A stretch of DNA of 64,000 nucleotides from Pirellula staleyi DSM 6068 (GTDB taxonomy: Bacteria > Planctomycetota > Planctomycetia > Pirellulales > Pirellulaceae), in assembly GCF_000025185.1 (NCBI RefSeq), contig NC_013720.1, forward strand, positions 1,736,001-1,800,000. Direction: 5' to 3'. Position numbers and translations under genes: made by a program. The notes beneath the pieces are model-generated. The model searched no databases and was not told the DNA's origin. It saw only the letters and a list, made by a program, of their open reading frames with translations. The stretch's first letter is position 1, and every line of letters starts with the position of its first letter. Below are positions 10,824-19,172 of the stretch, in pieces.

Positions 10824-12074
10824 ATGACGATCAACAGCCAGCGACTCTTAGAGCGTTTTTTGCGCTATGTGAAAATCGATACGACCGCCGACGACAGCAG
10901 CACCACCTTTCCGAGTTCCCCGGGACAAGCGGTCCTTTCGAAGCTGCTTGCCGAGGAGCTTCGCCAGATGGGACTCACCGACGTGCTGGTCGACGAGTTC
11001 GAGATCGTCTACGCCACCGTCCCGTCGAACGTGAAGCACCAGTCCCCTGTCCTGGCGCTCAATGCCCACGTTGATACCTCGCCTGAAACGACCGGAAAAA
11101 ACGTCAATCCGCAGGTGATTCACCATTACACCGGCGTCGATCTGCCCCTTCCGGCCAATCCTGAAAAAGTGCTGCGGGTGAGCGATAACCCCGAACTCAC
11201 CGCGCTCGTCGGCAAGACGATCATCACCACCGATGGGACGACCCTCCTGGGGAGCGACGACAAATCGGGTGTGGCGGTGATCATGGAACTGGCAAACTAC
11301 CTGGTCGAGCATCCCGAAGTTCCGCACGGTGATATCCGGCTCCTCTTCACCTGCGACGAAGAGATCGGACAAGGGGTGAAACATGTGAACCTCGAACGTC
11401 TTGCGGCCGACGTTTGCTACACGCTCGACGGAAGTGGGAGTGGCGAAATCGATGTCGAAACGTTCTCGGCCGACCTGGCGACCATCACCGTGAAGGGGAT
11501 CAACATCCATCCTTCGATCGGAAAAGGAAGGATGGTGAACGCCGTGCGAGGTGCCGCGCGCTTTGTCGAACTGATGCCGAGCGATAAGCTCGCGCCGGAA
11601 GTGACCGAAGGGCGCGACGGGTTCATGCATCCCTACACCATCGAGGGTGGCGTGGCCGAAGTGAAGATCAAAGTGCTGCTGCGCGACTTCGACGCCCGTC
11701 AGCTCGCCGATCAAGCCGCGATGCTGCAATCGATCGCCAAGCAAGTGGAAAAAGAGATTCCGCGTCTGGCGGTCGACGTCCATGTCCGTAAGCAGTATCG
11801 CAATTTGGCGGAAGGACTCGCCCAAGAGCCGCGCGCGGTGAAGCTGGCCGAAGAAGCATTCCGGCGGCTCGGTCGCCCGTTCAAGCAAACGATCATCCGG
11901 GGCGGTACCGACGGCTCGCAGCTGACCGAACGTGGCCTCCCCACACCAAATCTCTCGACCGGCGAACACAATCCGCACTCGCCGCTGGAATGGACCTGCC
12001 TCGAGGAAATGGTCGCCGCGTGTGAAGTGCTCGTCGAACTCTCGCAGCTCTGGGGGAAGGAAACGAAGAACTAG
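10824..12074 (+). CDS. pepT: Peptidase T (aminotripeptidase)
   Basis: A 416-residue cytosolic zinc aminopeptidase of family M20 that removes N-terminal residues from tripeptides. Visible features are LNAHVDTSP (first zinc ligand and catalytic Asp), GTTLLGSDDKSGVA (bridging Asp), TCDEEIGQG (general base and ligand Glu), LDGSGSGEI, and a C-terminal GGTDGSQLTERGLPTPNLSTG with a following HNPHS. Length matches PepT closely. AAGGAAACC precedes the ATG at 10824. The gene is flanked on both sides by purine-rich repeat tracts. Confidence 0.96.
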   Translation: MTINSQRLLERFLRYVKIDTTADDSSTTFPSSPGQAVLSKLLAEELRQMGLTDVLVDEFEIVYATVPSNVKHQSPVLALNAHVDTSPETTGKNVNPQVIHHYTGVDLPLPANPEKVLRVSDNPELTALVGKTIITTDGTTLLGSDDKSGVAVIMELANYLVEHPEVPHGDIRLLFTCDEEIGQGVKHVNLERLAADVCYTLDGSGSGEIDVETFSADLATITVKGINIHPSIGKGRMVNAVRGAARFVELMPSDKLAPEVTEGRDGFMHPYTIEGGVAEVKIKVLLRDFDARQLADQAAMLQSIAKQVEKEIPRLAVDVHVRKQYRNLAEGLAQEPRAVKLAEEAFRRLGRPFKQTIIRGGTDGSQLTERGLPTPNLSTGEHNPHSPLEWTCLEEMVAACEVLVELSQLWGKETKN

Positions 12075-12128
12075 GATCTAGGAACTAGAGGCGAGAGATG
12101 AAAGGCGGGAGGCGAGGGGAGAAGCAGC

Positions 12129-12797
12129 ATGGAGAGGAGGCGATTGCGTATTGGTTTTATCGCAGTCGCGGTTTGGCTGCTGTCGTCGCTGGCGCTGGCT
12201 GCGGATGGTGACGAGGCGCACGGGCCGATCAAGGGTAGCGTGGTAGCCAGGAAGATTCTGCCATCGGGCAAAGTTGAGCTGGCACCGGTCCCCGATGTGG
12301 TGGTGTATCTCGCCAAGCCTCTGACTACCGAAGTGGTGGTTCCGCTCGATCCTGTCGTGGTCAGTGTGCGTGGAGTGATGCTCACGCCATTTCATAGCGT
12401 CGTGGTGGCAGGACAGATGCTGCGGATCGAGCCAACCGATCAGCAGGAGGCATATAACTTCCGCTTGGAATCGGAAGCTGAAATGCCGTTTGGCGAACTT
12501 ATTAAGCCGGGTGTTTGGGAACGTCGGCCCGCCGGCCCTGTTGAGCTAGCGATCATTAGTTGCAGCATCCATCCAGTTGTGGAGGGCTATGTTACGGTTG
12601 TTCCGTCGAATATCTTCGCTCGCACTAATGAGCAAGGAGAGTTCACGTTGCCTGGAACCTATGGGCCAGGGAAATATTCGCTTGTAGCTCAGCACGCAAG
12701 TCTTGGTCGCAAGAGGGCAATCGTCCGACGCCAAGTAAACAGTCGCGAGACGAAAGTGCAGATCGAGCTGCCAGGCTCAATAGATAGCCAGAGGTAA
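12129..12797 (+). CDS. Secreted cupredoxin-like / carboxypeptidase-regulatory-like protein
   Basis: A 222-residue protein with a clear signal peptide (RIGFIAVAVWLLSSLALA, cleaved before ADGDE). The mature part is beta-rich: a strand pair with GKVELAPVPDVVVYLA, a central region ending in ISCSIHPVVEGYVTVVPS, and a C-terminal EFTLPGTYGPGKYSLVAQH. The Cys-Ser-Ile-His-Pro sequence and the Gly-rich sandwich recall planctomycete plastocyanin/methylamine-utilisation-type proteins, but a full type-1 copper site cannot be confirmed. GGAGAAG precedes the ATG by about five bases. It is followed after five bases by an interrupted ORF. Confidence 0.65.
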   Translation: MERRRLRIGFIAVAVWLLSSLALAADGDEAHGPIKGSVVARKILPSGKVELAPVPDVVVYLAKPLTTEVVVPLDPVVVSVRGVMLTPFHSVVVAGQMLRIEPTDQQEAYNFRLESEAEMPFGELIKPGVWERRPAGPVELAIISCSIHPVVEGYVTVVPSNIFARTNEQGEFTLPGTYGPGKYSLVAQHASLGRKRAIVRRQVNSRETKVQIELPGSIDSQR

Positions 12798-12802
12798 TCG
12801 CC

Positions 12803-13066
12803 ATGAACGAATGGAAGTTGCATACGCCGAGCGAGGAGAATCTGTTCTACGAATATCGCTGCGGACTCAAGGCGGGCGATCACGCAGAGCTCGCGTAGGA
12901 ACTGGTGATTCGCGACTACCTAGGACAGCCTACTGGGGAGGTCTTTCCTGTCGGTGATGACTGGACGCTGCTAGCGGGGCTGAAGAGCGACCCGGTACTT
13001 TGGCTGCGCGATTCCAATGGCGCTCGGGCAACCTGGGACGACGACTCTCCAGAGATTACACCATGA
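12803..13066 (+). pseudogene. Small ORF interrupted by an in-frame TAG
   Basis: An 88-codon frame runs from ATG at 12803 to TGA at 13064-13066, broken by a TAG at codon 32 (12896-12898). Before the stop it reads YEYRCGLKAGDHAELA, and after it ELVIRDYLGQPTGEVFPVGD, then WTLLAGL, VLWLRDSNGARATWDDD. Both halves look like one protein, so one substitution (CAG, AAG or similar to TAG) would explain the break. It starts five bases after the secreted-protein gene. A recent nonsense mutation, a sequencing error, or amber readthrough are the options. Neither half is recognised as a known family with confidence. Confidence 0.6.
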
Positions 13067-13421
13067 TTTCGGCGCGTCAGTAGTCACAAGGGTGTGGATG
13101 CTCCTGGCAGCTCTGTATTCAAAACTGCTAGTGCTGCATGGTGCTAGCAAGCCTGCTGCCGCTGCTCTGATCCCTCGCCTCTGACCCCTGGTCTCTGGCC
13201 CCTTTTCTCGCGCGACTTTGCGGGCTGCGTAAGGGCTGTGGCTCGCGTAGTTTGAGCCTATTGGCAAGCGATTGACTCATGCGAAATGGGGTCAATTTAG
13301 GGTTCCGAGCGGACCGAAGAATACGCTGGCAAATGGCAGTTGTCGCCCTCCGACAACCAACTCGGGAAACCTTTCCCCGCTCATTCGATTGCCACACTTG
13401 GGAATCGACAAGGAAGCAAGC
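13067..13421 (+). other. Intergenic spacer before the glycosyltransferase-like gene
   Basis: 355 bases containing one short purine/pyrimidine-rich tract (about 13160-13200, CTCGCCTCTGACCCCTGG type words, the reverse complement of the repeat near pepT). The glycosyltransferase frame extends back to 13272, but the residues before 13422 are not conserved-looking. Confidence 0.4.
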
Positions 13422-14402
13422 GTGCCTCGGCTTTCGATCCTCATACCGTGCTTTGATCCCGCTGCGGAGCTGGAAGACACCTTGGTGTCGGTGCTCCAAA
13501 ATCGGCCTCGCGATTGCGAAGTGTTGGTTATCCACACGCAGCAGTACAGCGACCCGTATAACCTGCGCGACGAAGTTCAGCTGCTCCGCGTCTCCGGACG
13601 TGTCAGCCTTTGCCAGCTGGCCAATAGTGGCCTGGCTGCCGCCACGGGAGAAGTTGTACACCTGCTGCTCCCCGGCATGGCCGCTACCGAAAACTGGACT
13701 GACGAACCGCTGTCGCATTTCGACGATCCCGAGGTCGCTTGCGTGGCCCCGATCGTGGTGCAGGCGAACGATCCGACCAAGCTGGTTTCGGCCGGCGTTA
13801 CGCGAGGCTGGATTGCCTCGCGTAAGGTGGTGGGTGCTGGTGCTGCAGCGAGCCTCGCACAGCCGCGCCGCTGGAATGTGCTCGGACCAACGTTCGCAGC
13901 AGGTTTCTATCGACGAAGCGTGCTCGAGTCGCTGGGTGGCATTGCGACGCACCTGACCGACGACCTCGCCGATATCGACTTGGCTCTCTCGATCCAGGCA
14001 CTCGGGCTCCTTTCGATTCTCGAGCCCAAAAGCCGCTTGATCGAGCAGCAGCCTGTGGCGAAGCCCAAGTCGAGCATAGGACTTGGTAAGGCTCGCGAGC
14101 TCCTGTTCTGGCGTCATGCTCAGCTGCGTGGGCCGGTTTCGCTGCTGCTGCATCCGATTGCGGCGATGGCCGAATCGGTGGCGGCCTCCACCGGCAATGG
14201 CGGAGCGGTGGCAAGCGAGCTGGTGGGGCGTTTGCTGGGGCTCGCGGCAGTGGGAACGGCGGCTCGGCATGGTCAAAAACTGGCCGATGCTCGCGAAACG
14301 CTGGCCGCCGGCGAAGCTCCCGCTTCGTTGTCGCTGGCCGAGGCTCGCCGCGAGAAATCCGCAGCCGACCAAACTGCCGCTCCGGCCCGCCGGGCAGCTT
14401 AG
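13422..14402 (+). CDS. Degenerate GT2-type glycosyltransferase-like protein
   Basis: A 326-residue protein with a Rossmann-type N-terminus typical of GT-A family 2 enzymes: VPRLSILIPCFDPAAELEDT, then CEVLVIH, and LANSGLAAATGEVVHLLLPG where active enzymes carry the NxGxAxARN...LDxDD pattern. The DXD metal site is therefore replaced by LPGM. Near residue 180 LADIDLALSIQALG matches the EDVDLxxRxxxxG motif imperfectly. The C-terminal 90 residues are Ala-rich and helical, without a strong membrane helix. The GTG start at 13422 follows AAGGAAG with five bases spacing; an upstream frame without a site was rejected. Probably a non-catalytic or divergent member. Confidence 0.7.
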   Translation: MPRLSILIPCFDPAAELEDTLVSVLQNRPRDCEVLVIHTQQYSDPYNLRDEVQLLRVSGRVSLCQLANSGLAAATGEVVHLLLPGMAATENWTDEPLSHFDDPEVACVAPIVVQANDPTKLVSAGVTRGWIASRKVVGAGAAASLAQPRRWNVLGPTFAAGFYRRSVLESLGGIATHLTDDLADIDLALSIQALGLLSILEPKSRLIEQQPVAKPKSSIGLGKARELLFWRHAQLRGPVSLLLHPIAAMAESVAASTGNGGAVASELVGRLLGLAAVGTAARHGQKLADARETLAAGEAPASLSLAEARREKSAADQTAAPARRAA

Positions 14403-14406
14403 TGCC

Positions 14407-14435
14407 AGGGTAGGTGAGTCAGCGTCACCTACCCT
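14407..14435 (+). terminator. Strong hairpin after the glycosyltransferase-like gene
   Basis: AGGGTAGGTGA and TCACCTACCCT form a perfect 11-bp stem with a 7-base loop, five bases after the stop codon. No T-run follows directly. The TAGGTGA...TCACCTA core also appears in weaker form at 39147-39171 and, as CAGG..CCTGACCTAC, at 31967 and 32022, so it may be a repeat that also acts as terminator. Confidence 0.55.
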
Positions 14436-14553
14436 CGAGAGCCAGCGCGCAGCTCGAAAAAAACGAGAAGAAAAAGATTTTGCATCGCCCGCGAGGTCCT
14501 GCTAGGCTCACGCCGTCTGGCCAACCTCTTCTCTCATCTAGCGGGCCAATGTC

Positions 14554-14949
14554 ATGCAGCGCGTGCTTCGTTTTGCGCCGTCGATCTCCGTGATTTTGGG
14601 GATCGCTCTCTGCTCGTTGCTGGTACTCAGTCGCAGCGAAGATCTGCGCCGGTATCGCGTTTCGCTGGCTGGTTTTTGCCACGTAGCGCTCCACGAAGGT
14701 CAGCTGGTGATTTTCAACAGCGACTATTTTGGCCCCTACACCGGCAGCATCGTGGGGCTTGGGGGTGAGAGCTATCCTCAGGTGCAAGGTGGTCACGCCT
14801 GTGGGCTTGGGGCGGTCCATTTGGAGTGGCCTCAGTTCAGCATCTGGACCATCTATGTCAGTCTCTTCTACCCGCTGCTGCTCACCGCCATTGCTCCCGC
14901 GATCGCCTGCTATCAGCGACTCCTCCGACTTGCACAAACCGGAGTGTGA
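14554..14949 (+). CDS. Small membrane protein with GPYTG motif, tandem copy 1
   Basis: A 131-residue protein with an N-terminal hydrophobic helix (SISVILGIALCSLLVLS), a soluble middle of about 70 residues containing FNSDYFGPYTGSIVG and ESYPQVQ, and a C-terminal hydrophobic helix followed by a basic tail. The next gene encodes the same arrangement with GPYTGGII and SKYPLVS, so the pair is a tandem duplication. N-in/C-in topology with an external loop is likely. No family is recognised. Confidence 0.65.
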   Translation: MQRVLRFAPSISVILGIALCSLLVLSRSEDLRRYRVSLAGFCHVALHEGQLVIFNSDYFGPYTGSIVGLGGESYPQVQGGHACGLGAVHLEWPQFSIWTIYVSLFYPLLLTAIAPAIACYQRLLRLAQTGV

Positions 14950-14983
14950 TCGCCTCGACACCTTTCCGTATGAGAGCGACGTC

Positions 14984-15427
14984 ATGAAGCAGTGGCTACT
15001 GATTGCTGCTAACTTAGTTTGGGTGAGCAGCTTGGCGCTCGGTTGGTTGTCGATGGAGATCAACGCTCGTGAGCAGTATGTCTCGATAAGTGATCGCTGT
15101 CATCTCTCGGTCCGCAGTTTTCAGATCATCCTATTCAATCGCGCTGATTGTGGACCCTACACGGGAGGAATCATCAAATTTGCAGAGTCCAAATATCCGC
15201 TTGTTTCAATGGACCAAGGCTGGGGCTATTGGTCCATTGAACTGAAGGCTCGTTGCGATCCTCTACCTCTACGAAGCGTTTACTACTCGCTCTGTTGGCC
15301 GCTTACTCTGTTGGTTTTTGCTCCGATGATCACAGGATATCGCGCCGCAAAATGGATACTGTATCGCCACCACTCAAACACCAAGAAACAAAACATGGCC
15401 TCGCGATACGCTCTGGTGCGGTCGTGA
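14984..15427 (+). CDS. Small membrane protein with GPYTG motif, tandem copy 2
   Basis: A 147-residue protein beginning at the ATG at 14984, 35 bases after its paralogue. An N-terminal helix (LLIAANLVWVSSLALGWLS) is followed by an external loop containing LFNRADCGPYTGGI and ESKYPLVSMDQGWGYWSIEL, then a C-terminal helix and a basic tail. The order of motifs matches the gene upstream. The longer frame starting at 14729 overlaps the first copy and is rejected. Function is unknown. Confidence 0.65.
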   Translation: MKQWLLIAANLVWVSSLALGWLSMEINAREQYVSISDRCHLSVRSFQIILFNRADCGPYTGGIIKFAESKYPLVSMDQGWGYWSIELKARCDPLPLRSVYYSLCWPLTLLVFAPMITGYRAAKWILYRHHSNTKKQNMASRYALVRS

Positions 15428-15471
15428 GGCCATGCTTTTGAATTGTCGGTCGTCGCTGCTGCGGGCGGTGG

Positions 15472-16578
15472 TTATCGCTTTTCGGAAGCAGGCATGCTCG
15501 CTGGTGAAGCGATGAGATGATCGGCCACAGCGGCATATTTGAACGGGAAGAGAAGTTCGCGGAGGTTGCCAATCAGATTGGCGGCATCAGCTGGTGAATA
15601 GAGCTCGTCCATTCGCTGCGCGAGTTCGTCGAGTTGGCGTCGACCTTCCGGCCAGCGGACCGCCATCACGCGGCTGCATTCCTCGAGCAACTGATAAACT
15701 CGTGCTCGGGTGACACCCATTTTCCGCGACTGCTCGCGCACATTTTGCAGTGTCGCGCGTACACCAAGTCGACCTTCCACGAGACCGGAAACGGTTGCAC
15801 CGGCATCGATTTCGAGTTGATTAATGATTGGAATCGCCAGGTTTTCAGCTAGCGCGGCGTGCGAAATAGGGGTGTCGCTCACTTTCGCTTGCATGATCCA
15901 GTTTTCGATGCTCGAGACAAAGCGAGGGGCCACACGAATCGAAAGTCCGCTGTCGGCATTCACCTTCGTCAGAATGTGATGCACGGTGTGAAACACTTCG
16001 AGCACCACGCGCACCCGCTTTTCGCCGTGGGTCTTCAGCTGGCGCATCGAGCCGAGTGATTTATCGAGATAGAACTCGAGTGGTGTTTCCCAGATCACGG
16101 TCGGAATCTGCCGGAGCGAAGGAGCCAGGCGACCGAGTTTCTCTTTGCCGACGTTGTGCCGGGCTACGGTGTCGCGCCACTTCTTCCAGACAAGTTCCGA
16201 CACATGCGTGGGGTCGAACGAACTCGACGAATCGGCTTCGGGGGTCGCCGTCGCGCTGCTGGGAATCGAAGGATCGCTCGACAGCAGCGGATAGGCGTTG
16301 GGATCATCTTTCGTCGCGCGGACGAGCAAGATCACCAGCGATTCCATCTTCTTGCGACCAATGCCTGCGGTCGCTGAAAGTTGATGAAACGGCGTTGCCA
16401 AAATTTGGGAAAGGGGGATCGGCAAAAAAGCAATCGGCAAGCGGCGATCGCTCGGGAGAGCCCAAAAGGCAAGCGGCTGCGTGAGGCGCGAGCTGAGCTC
16501 GGGACTTTCCAAACGCTTCTTCACCGCTTCGAAGCTGGATTGAAGCTTGATATCGTCGGCACTGGAGGCAGGGGGCAT
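15472..16578 (-). CDS. Putative nucleic-acid-binding protein with HhH-like and sigma-4-like helices
   Basis: A 368-residue soluble protein with an excellent ribosome site (GAGGAG, nine bases spacing). Three segments suggest nucleic-acid binding. Residues 62-84 (FHQLSATAGIGRKKMESLV) and 165-196 (FYLDKSLGSMRQLKTHGEKR) both look like the helix-hairpin-helix of RNA polymerase alpha C-terminal domains. Residues 284-303 (SRKMGVTRARVYQLLEEC) resemble the recognition helix of sigma-70 region 4. Between 100 and 122 is a Ser/Pro-rich linker. No known whole-length family is recognised, and it has no metal or catalytic motif. It is monocistronic. A transcription-associated role is an inference from the helices only. 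Confidence 0.7.
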   Translation of the reverse strand: MPPASSADDIKLQSSFEAVKKRLESPELSSRLTQPLAFWALPSDRRLPIAFLPIPLSQILATPFHQLSATAGIGRKKMESLVILLVRATKDDPNAYPLLSSDPSIPSSATATPEADSSSSFDPTHVSELVWKKWRDTVARHNVGKEKLGRLAPSLRQIPTVIWETPLEFYLDKSLGSMRQLKTHGEKRVRVVLEVFHTVHHILTKVNADSGLSIRVAPRFVSSIENWIMQAKVSDTPISHAALAENLAIPIINQLEIDAGATVSGLVEGRLGVRATLQNVREQSRKMGVTRARVYQLLEECSRVMAVRWPEGRRQLDELAQRMDELYSPADAANLIGNLRELLFPFKYAAVADHLIASPASMPASEKR

Positions 16579-17368
16579 GAAATGTTGCTCCTCGTTACGA
16601 TCGCTAGCAACCAGTGTCGCGCCAGGGGTAAGCGCGCCATCTACTACTCAGGTATTCGCTGCCGAGACGAAGTCTTGGAAACTTGGAAATACCTCAAGAC
16701 CGTAGGCGGGCTTAGAGCGTTCACTCAGTGACGAGGAAAACTCCAAGGGTCTTGGGGGGAGCGTAGATCCCGATCGAAAGCTTTCACTCTGTTCCGCAAA
16801 AGAAGTGGAGCCCGCCAGGTGAGGACGAGTTTTAAGTCGTACACCACCAGCGCTCGCCAACTTCATTACCAAAAGGATCCGTATTCAGACTGGGTGATGC
16901 AAAGGTCGTTACAAGTTGCTTACGAATTCGGCTGGCACAAAGGCCAACATCCAAAGCGAAAAGCAACTCGCCTCGCCGCTGCATATCAGCAGACATCTTC
17001 TGAGCCTCTTCCAAGTCGAGCACCCAAGCGCTTGGCACTTTGCGTGGAGCATGTTACCGCTGGAGGGATTTCTCCTTCCTTGCAGCAGTTAGCGCACGCC
17101 TCGACCCGGCAGACGATGTCTGGCACCACTTAACACGAACGAGATTCCAAAACGGATCATGGGGACCCACAGAAAGCAGGAAAAAAACAAAAAAGGTAGA
17201 AAGTAATCGCCACTAACGACGTGTTTATTGGACTTACGTCAACGGAGAGGCGAAGTGCATGCAAGATAAGCCCCGCTAGCGGCGTGTTGCTGCAAGTATT
17301 TTCTGGCGCAGACCACGTCCCGAAGGGAGTGCATACGTGTTTGTGGATAAGCGACTGCCGATGCGTCG
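16579..17368. other. Long intergenic region, no gene supported
   Basis: About 790 bases. Frames at 16819-17133 (plus) and 16832-17038 (minus) have no ribosome site and improbable composition; decayed gene remnants cannot be excluded. A perfect 10-base palindrome CCGCTAGCGG lies near 17273-17282. The stretch around 17170-17210 is A-rich. Nothing else was recognised. Confidence 0.4.
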
Positions 17369-17671
17369 CTACATCTCGACCCGAACCCGCTCGATCTCAC
17401 GGGTCACCAGCCACTCGAGAAATTCTTCGTGGTAGTCGGTCAGTTCGATCTCGGCCTTGGCCCGCGCATCGAGCGGCGAGACCACCGGGACCACCAGATC
17501 ATCGAGCCACTTGGCAGCTTCGGTTTTGTCGATGAAGTATTCATCGGGTGGCAGAGTCGCCGGCGCGCGGTCCTGGCCCGGAGGGGTCATGAAGTAGACG
17601 ATTTCGAGCCGAAAGCGGCTAGGCATCTCCAGCGGCACAATTTCAGGACGTTCGACAGCATAGATTTTCAT
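17369..17671 (-). CDS. Conserved-looking hypothetical protein, last gene of the GTPase operon
   Basis: A 100-residue soluble protein, mixed alpha/beta, starting MKIYAVERPEIVPLEMPSRF and containing FRLEIVYFMTPPGQD and a helical acidic C-terminus (DYHEEFLEWLVTREIERV). It lies 86 bases downstream of the GTPase gene at 17758-19113 on the same strand, so it may be co-transcribed. AGGATG precedes the ATG by about nine bases. No family or catalytic motif is recognised. Confidence 0.6.
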   Translation of the reverse strand: MKIYAVERPEIVPLEMPSRFRLEIVYFMTPPGQDRAPATLPPDEYFIDKTEAAKWLDDLVVPVVSPLDARAKAEIELTDYHEEFLEWLVTREIERVRVEM

Positions 17672-17757
17672 TCGATCGCATCCTGAATAAACTTCCCCAG
17701 CACTCGAAACTTGAACCGCTGCTCTCCGCCCGCCGAAGCATGCGGAATCCTAACGAG

Positions 17758-19113
17758 CTAACTCTTCAGCACGTCGTCGTTGCCACTATGCGGATTCGTG
17801 AGGAGCCGCTTGCGAATCTCTTCGCGAAGTTTTTGCACCACCGAGTCTTTGTCGGTTCGCGCCAGAATTTGCTCCACCACCTTCTTGGGACCTTCGCCGC
17901 CCCAACTGCTGCCATGCTCGAAGTAGTAGCGTGCGGCTTCACCGACGATATACGAACCATAACCGGCAGCTGCACCTTGCGGCAGGGCTGTCAGCAGCGT
18001 TCCTTTGCCGATGGTGAGCGCCTTGAAAGCCGAAGTGGCGAGCGTGGTGAGCAGCACCCCGGCTGTCATGAACCCGGCCGCCTTGCCAATGCTGAGAGCC
18101 AGTTGTCGCGCGTGAGTCCACGAAAGTTCGAGGTTATACACCGCAGCGAGTGTGACAATCATCGCCACGTCGACCGCTGCTCCGCCAAACACATCGGCCA
18201 CAGCAATCGGGTTGAGTCCGACGGCAATCGCCTTGAGCGTGGCATAGCTCCAGACCACTTGCGATGCCCGTTCGTTTCGCAGCCTGACACGCAGGCTCGC
18301 TAAGCGATCGGTTTTATCGGCTGCAAACAGCGCCGCATTGAGCGCTACAATCGCCAGTCCTTCGCGGTCGAGCATCTCGAGAATTTTGGCGCGCAGCTCA
18401 CTCACGTCGGGCTGAGGTTTGCGCCACTCGCTCCGGACACTTCCATCGGCCGATTCGATGATGTATTCCCGCTCGCGCGGATCAGCGGCGGCTGTCACCA
18501 CATGCTCGGCGGGGACGAGCCCCACGAGTCGTTCTTGCGTTAAAACATGGAGCAAACGGGCTTTTTGATCGGGGCTGTAGAGATCCGACTTACTCAGCAC
18601 GACGATGATCGGTTTGTGAAACGTCACGAGCGACGAGAGGCTATCGTGCTCCACTTCGTTGAAGTCGGAGTCGGTGACAAACAGCAGCAAGTCGGCGCGC
18701 TGTGCTGCTTCGCGAGCACGCTCGCCGCGCGTACTTCCGCCCACTTCGTTGATGCCCGGCGTATCGACCAACACGACTTGCGAAACACCGAGCCCCGGCA
18801 AGCAATAACCGGCTCCATCCCAGGCCACTTGCCACACTTCTTTGGTCCAGCCACCGCGCACATCCACAGCCGCCACATCGCGACCGATCAGAGCGTTGAT
18901 GAGCGCGCTTTTGCCGACACTGATCTCGCCAAACACCACGATCTCGACGCGACCGCATTGCATCTTGTCGTGCATCGCGCGCAAGCCAGCGAGCTCTTGC
19001 CGGAGCTTCTCCTTCTCGACATCCGACGAATTTTTGAAACGCTCGAGCGCTCGCTCAACAGCGTTCATGGCATCGCGATAGGAGTCTTCTGTTTCAGCCA
19101 CAATTGGTTGCAC
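17758..19113 (-). CDS. Era/dynamin-like GTPase with membrane-associated C-terminus (DUF697-like)
   Basis: A 451-residue P-loop GTPase. The P-loop GEISVGKS is at residues 62-69, the G3 motif DTPG at 117-120, and the G4 site is SKSD at 174-177 (usually NKxD). Before it lies a charged, probably coiled N-terminal helix. After the G domain, residues about 265-400 contain hydrophobic Ala/Gly-rich segments (GLNPIAVADVFGGAAVDVAMIV, then GKAAGFMTAGVLLTTLA), the pattern of DUF697 membrane-binding regions. Together with the gene at 19173-20747 (60 bases upstream, same strand) it forms a GTPase pair. Membrane association and GTP hydrolysis are likely; the cellular task is unknown. Confidence 0.82.
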   Translation of the reverse strand: MQPIVAETEDSYRDAMNAVERALERFKNSSDVEKEKLRQELAGLRAMHDKMQCGRVEIVVFGEISVGKSALINALIGRDVAAVDVRGGWTKEVWQVAWDGAGYCLPGLGVSQVVLVDTPGINEVGGSTRGERAREAAQRADLLLFVTDSDFNEVEHDSLSSLVTFHKPIIVVLSKSDLYSPDQKARLLHVLTQERLVGLVPAEHVVTAAADPREREYIIESADGSVRSEWRKPQPDVSELRAKILEMLDREGLAIVALNAALFAADKTDRLASLRVRLRNERASQVVWSYATLKAIAVGLNPIAVADVFGGAAVDVAMIVTLAAVYNLELSWTHARQLALSIGKAAGFMTAGVLLTTLATSAFKALTIGKGTLLTALPQGAAAGYGSYIVGEAARYYFEHGSSWGGEGPKKVVEQILARTDKDSVVQKLREEIRKRLLTNPHSGNDDVLKS

Positions 19114-19172
19114 TTTTTACTGGAGCCACTGCATTTTGCCATCACGCCCAGCGATTCTCACCAGCATGAAAG

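Noticed and set aside
10848-11978. 376-residue minus-strand ORF opposite pepT
   Set aside because: It has histidine/arginine-rich shadow composition, while pepT is unambiguous on the plus strand.
16819-17133. 104-residue plus-strand ORF in the gap before the GTPase operon
   Set aside because: It has no ribosome site, no hydrophobic or domain pattern and irregular codon use. A decayed gene is possible but not supported.
17270-17285. CCGCTAGCGG palindrome as a terminator
   Set aside because: The stem is only five bp with no T-run, and no gene stop lies close enough upstream.
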